DNA of 7,044 nt, from NCBI GenBank assembly GCA_021807645.1, contig JAKBCP010000039.1:1-7044 (forward strand). Direction: 5' to 3'. How positions within the stretch are numbered: position 1 is the first letter of the stretch; the number at the start of each line of letters is the position of its first letter. This document shows positions 6,552 through 7,044 of the stretch, one piece after another. The notes under the pieces were generated by a model, which made no database searches, was not told the DNA's origin, and worked only from the letters and a program-made list of their open reading frames with translations. The stretch comes from a bacterium. GTDB lineage: Bacteria > Vulcanimicrobiota > Vulcanimicrobiia > Vulcanimicrobiales > Vulcanimicrobiaceae. The translations under genes and the position numbers were made by a program.

Positions 6552-6559
6552 CAGCGACC

Positions 6560-7044
6560 ATGAGCGAGATCGTCCATAAGAAGCCGGCAGCGGCAGCATC
6601 GCAGTTTGAATATAAAAACCTCAAGCAGGGAGAGTTTTGGCGCCACGTTCCCGCTTATCGCGAGGTTGACGAAGCAACGTTTCTCGATCACCTCTGGCAG
6701 CAGAAGCACTCGATCAAAACGCCCGAGGAGCTCGTCGGCACCATCCGCGATCTCGCCCCGCCGGAGTTCGTTGCCGACATCGAGGCGGGTTTCGCCCACG
6801 CGCCGATGGCCGTGCGCGTCTCGCCGTACGCGCTCTCGCTCATCGACTGGAACGATCCGCACAACGATCCGATCCGCCGCCAATTCATTCCCATGGCGAG
6901 CTCGCTGTTGCCCGATCATCCGCGCCTCACGCTCGATTCGCTGCACGAACAAGACGACTCTCCGGTGCCGGGGCTCGTACACCGTTATACCGATAAGGCG
7001 CTCTTTCTTCCGCTCAACGTCTGCCCGGTCTACTGCCGCTTCTG
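6560..7044 (+). CDS. kamA: Lysine 2,3-aminomutase, radical-SAM/PLP enzyme (partial, cut by the right edge)
   Basis: KamA interconverts L-lysine and L-beta-lysine using S-adenosylmethionine, a [4Fe-4S] cluster and pyridoxal phosphate; it is the first step of lysine fermentation. Only 161 complete codons are in the window, out of about 410-470 in the family. The N-terminal region has the family pattern FWRHVPAYREVDEATFLDHL at 26-45 with WQQKHS following, and the inter-domain part SPYALSLIDWNDPHNDPIRR at 88-107. The radical-SAM motif begins at C155 (CPVYCRF), with C159 and a final codon beginning TG, consistent with the third cysteine. The motif context LFLPLNVCPVYCRFC differs from the TDMCSMYCRHC form of clostridial enzymes. 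Pyridoxal phosphate and substrate residues lie beyond the edge. A glutamate 2,3-aminomutase or other KamA paralogue is possible from this fragment, but the adjacent kdd favours lysine. Confidence 0.88.
   Translation, partial: MSEIVHKKPAAAASQFEYKNLKQGEFWRHVPAYREVDEATFLDHLWQQKHSIKTPEELVGTIRDLAPPEFVADIEAGFAHAPMAVRVSPYALSLIDWNDPHNDPIRRQFIPMASSLLPDHPRLTLDSLHEQDDSPVPGLVHRYTDKALFLPLNVCPVYCRF

Overview
The window is a GC-rich stretch (clearly above 55% G+C by eye) of bacterial chromosome, densely packed with genes. It holds two adjacent catabolic modules, and both edges cut through a gene. The taxon cannot be fixed from the sequence. The GC-rich, Shine-Dalgarno-using style and the sequence variants seen would suit a poorly sampled GC-rich phylum, but that is a guess. 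The enzymes suggest amino-acid and aromatic (or N-heterocycle) catabolism, probably with low-oxygen capability.

Region 1 (1-4936) is a molybdenum hydroxylase locus. A partial xdhC-type cofactor-maturation gene runs leftwards (921 to 1 and beyond). An AT-rich divergent intergenic region (922-1084) separates it from a rightward operon of three subunits: the [2Fe-2S] subunit (1085-1582), the molybdopterin subunit (1575-3929, overlapping by 8 nt) and the FAD subunit (3941-4936). The FAD subunit carries the extra four-cysteine insertion typical of 4-hydroxybenzoyl-CoA reductase beta subunits (HcrB/HbaD). The best reading is therefore a 4-hydroxybenzoyl-CoA-reductase-like enzyme rather than an ordinary xanthine or CO dehydrogenase. 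The actual substrate is not proven.

Region 2 (4937-7044) starts a lysine-degradation (lysine 'fermentation') operon. An Lrp/AsnC regulator (4992-5474) is preceded by a good extended -10 promoter and a 17-bp inverted repeat at the predicted transcription start. It overlaps by 4 nt (ATGA) with L-erythro-3,5-diaminohexanoate dehydrogenase, kdd (5471-6532). After a 27-nt gap with a strong ribosome binding site comes lysine 2,3-aminomutase, kamA (6560 onward). The window ends inside the third cysteine codon of its radical-SAM motif.

In the known pathway KamA makes beta-lysine from lysine, beta-lysine 5,6-aminomutase (KamDE, not in the window) makes 3,5-diaminohexanoate, and Kdd oxidises it to 3-keto-5-aminohexanoate, which leads on to crotonyl-CoA. 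The most notable points are the HcrB-type iron-sulfur insertion, the pairing of such a reductase with lysine-fermentation genes, the candidate self-regulatory operator of the Lrp gene, a small candidate leader ORF before the hydroxylase operon, and the non-clostridial form of the KamA cluster motif.
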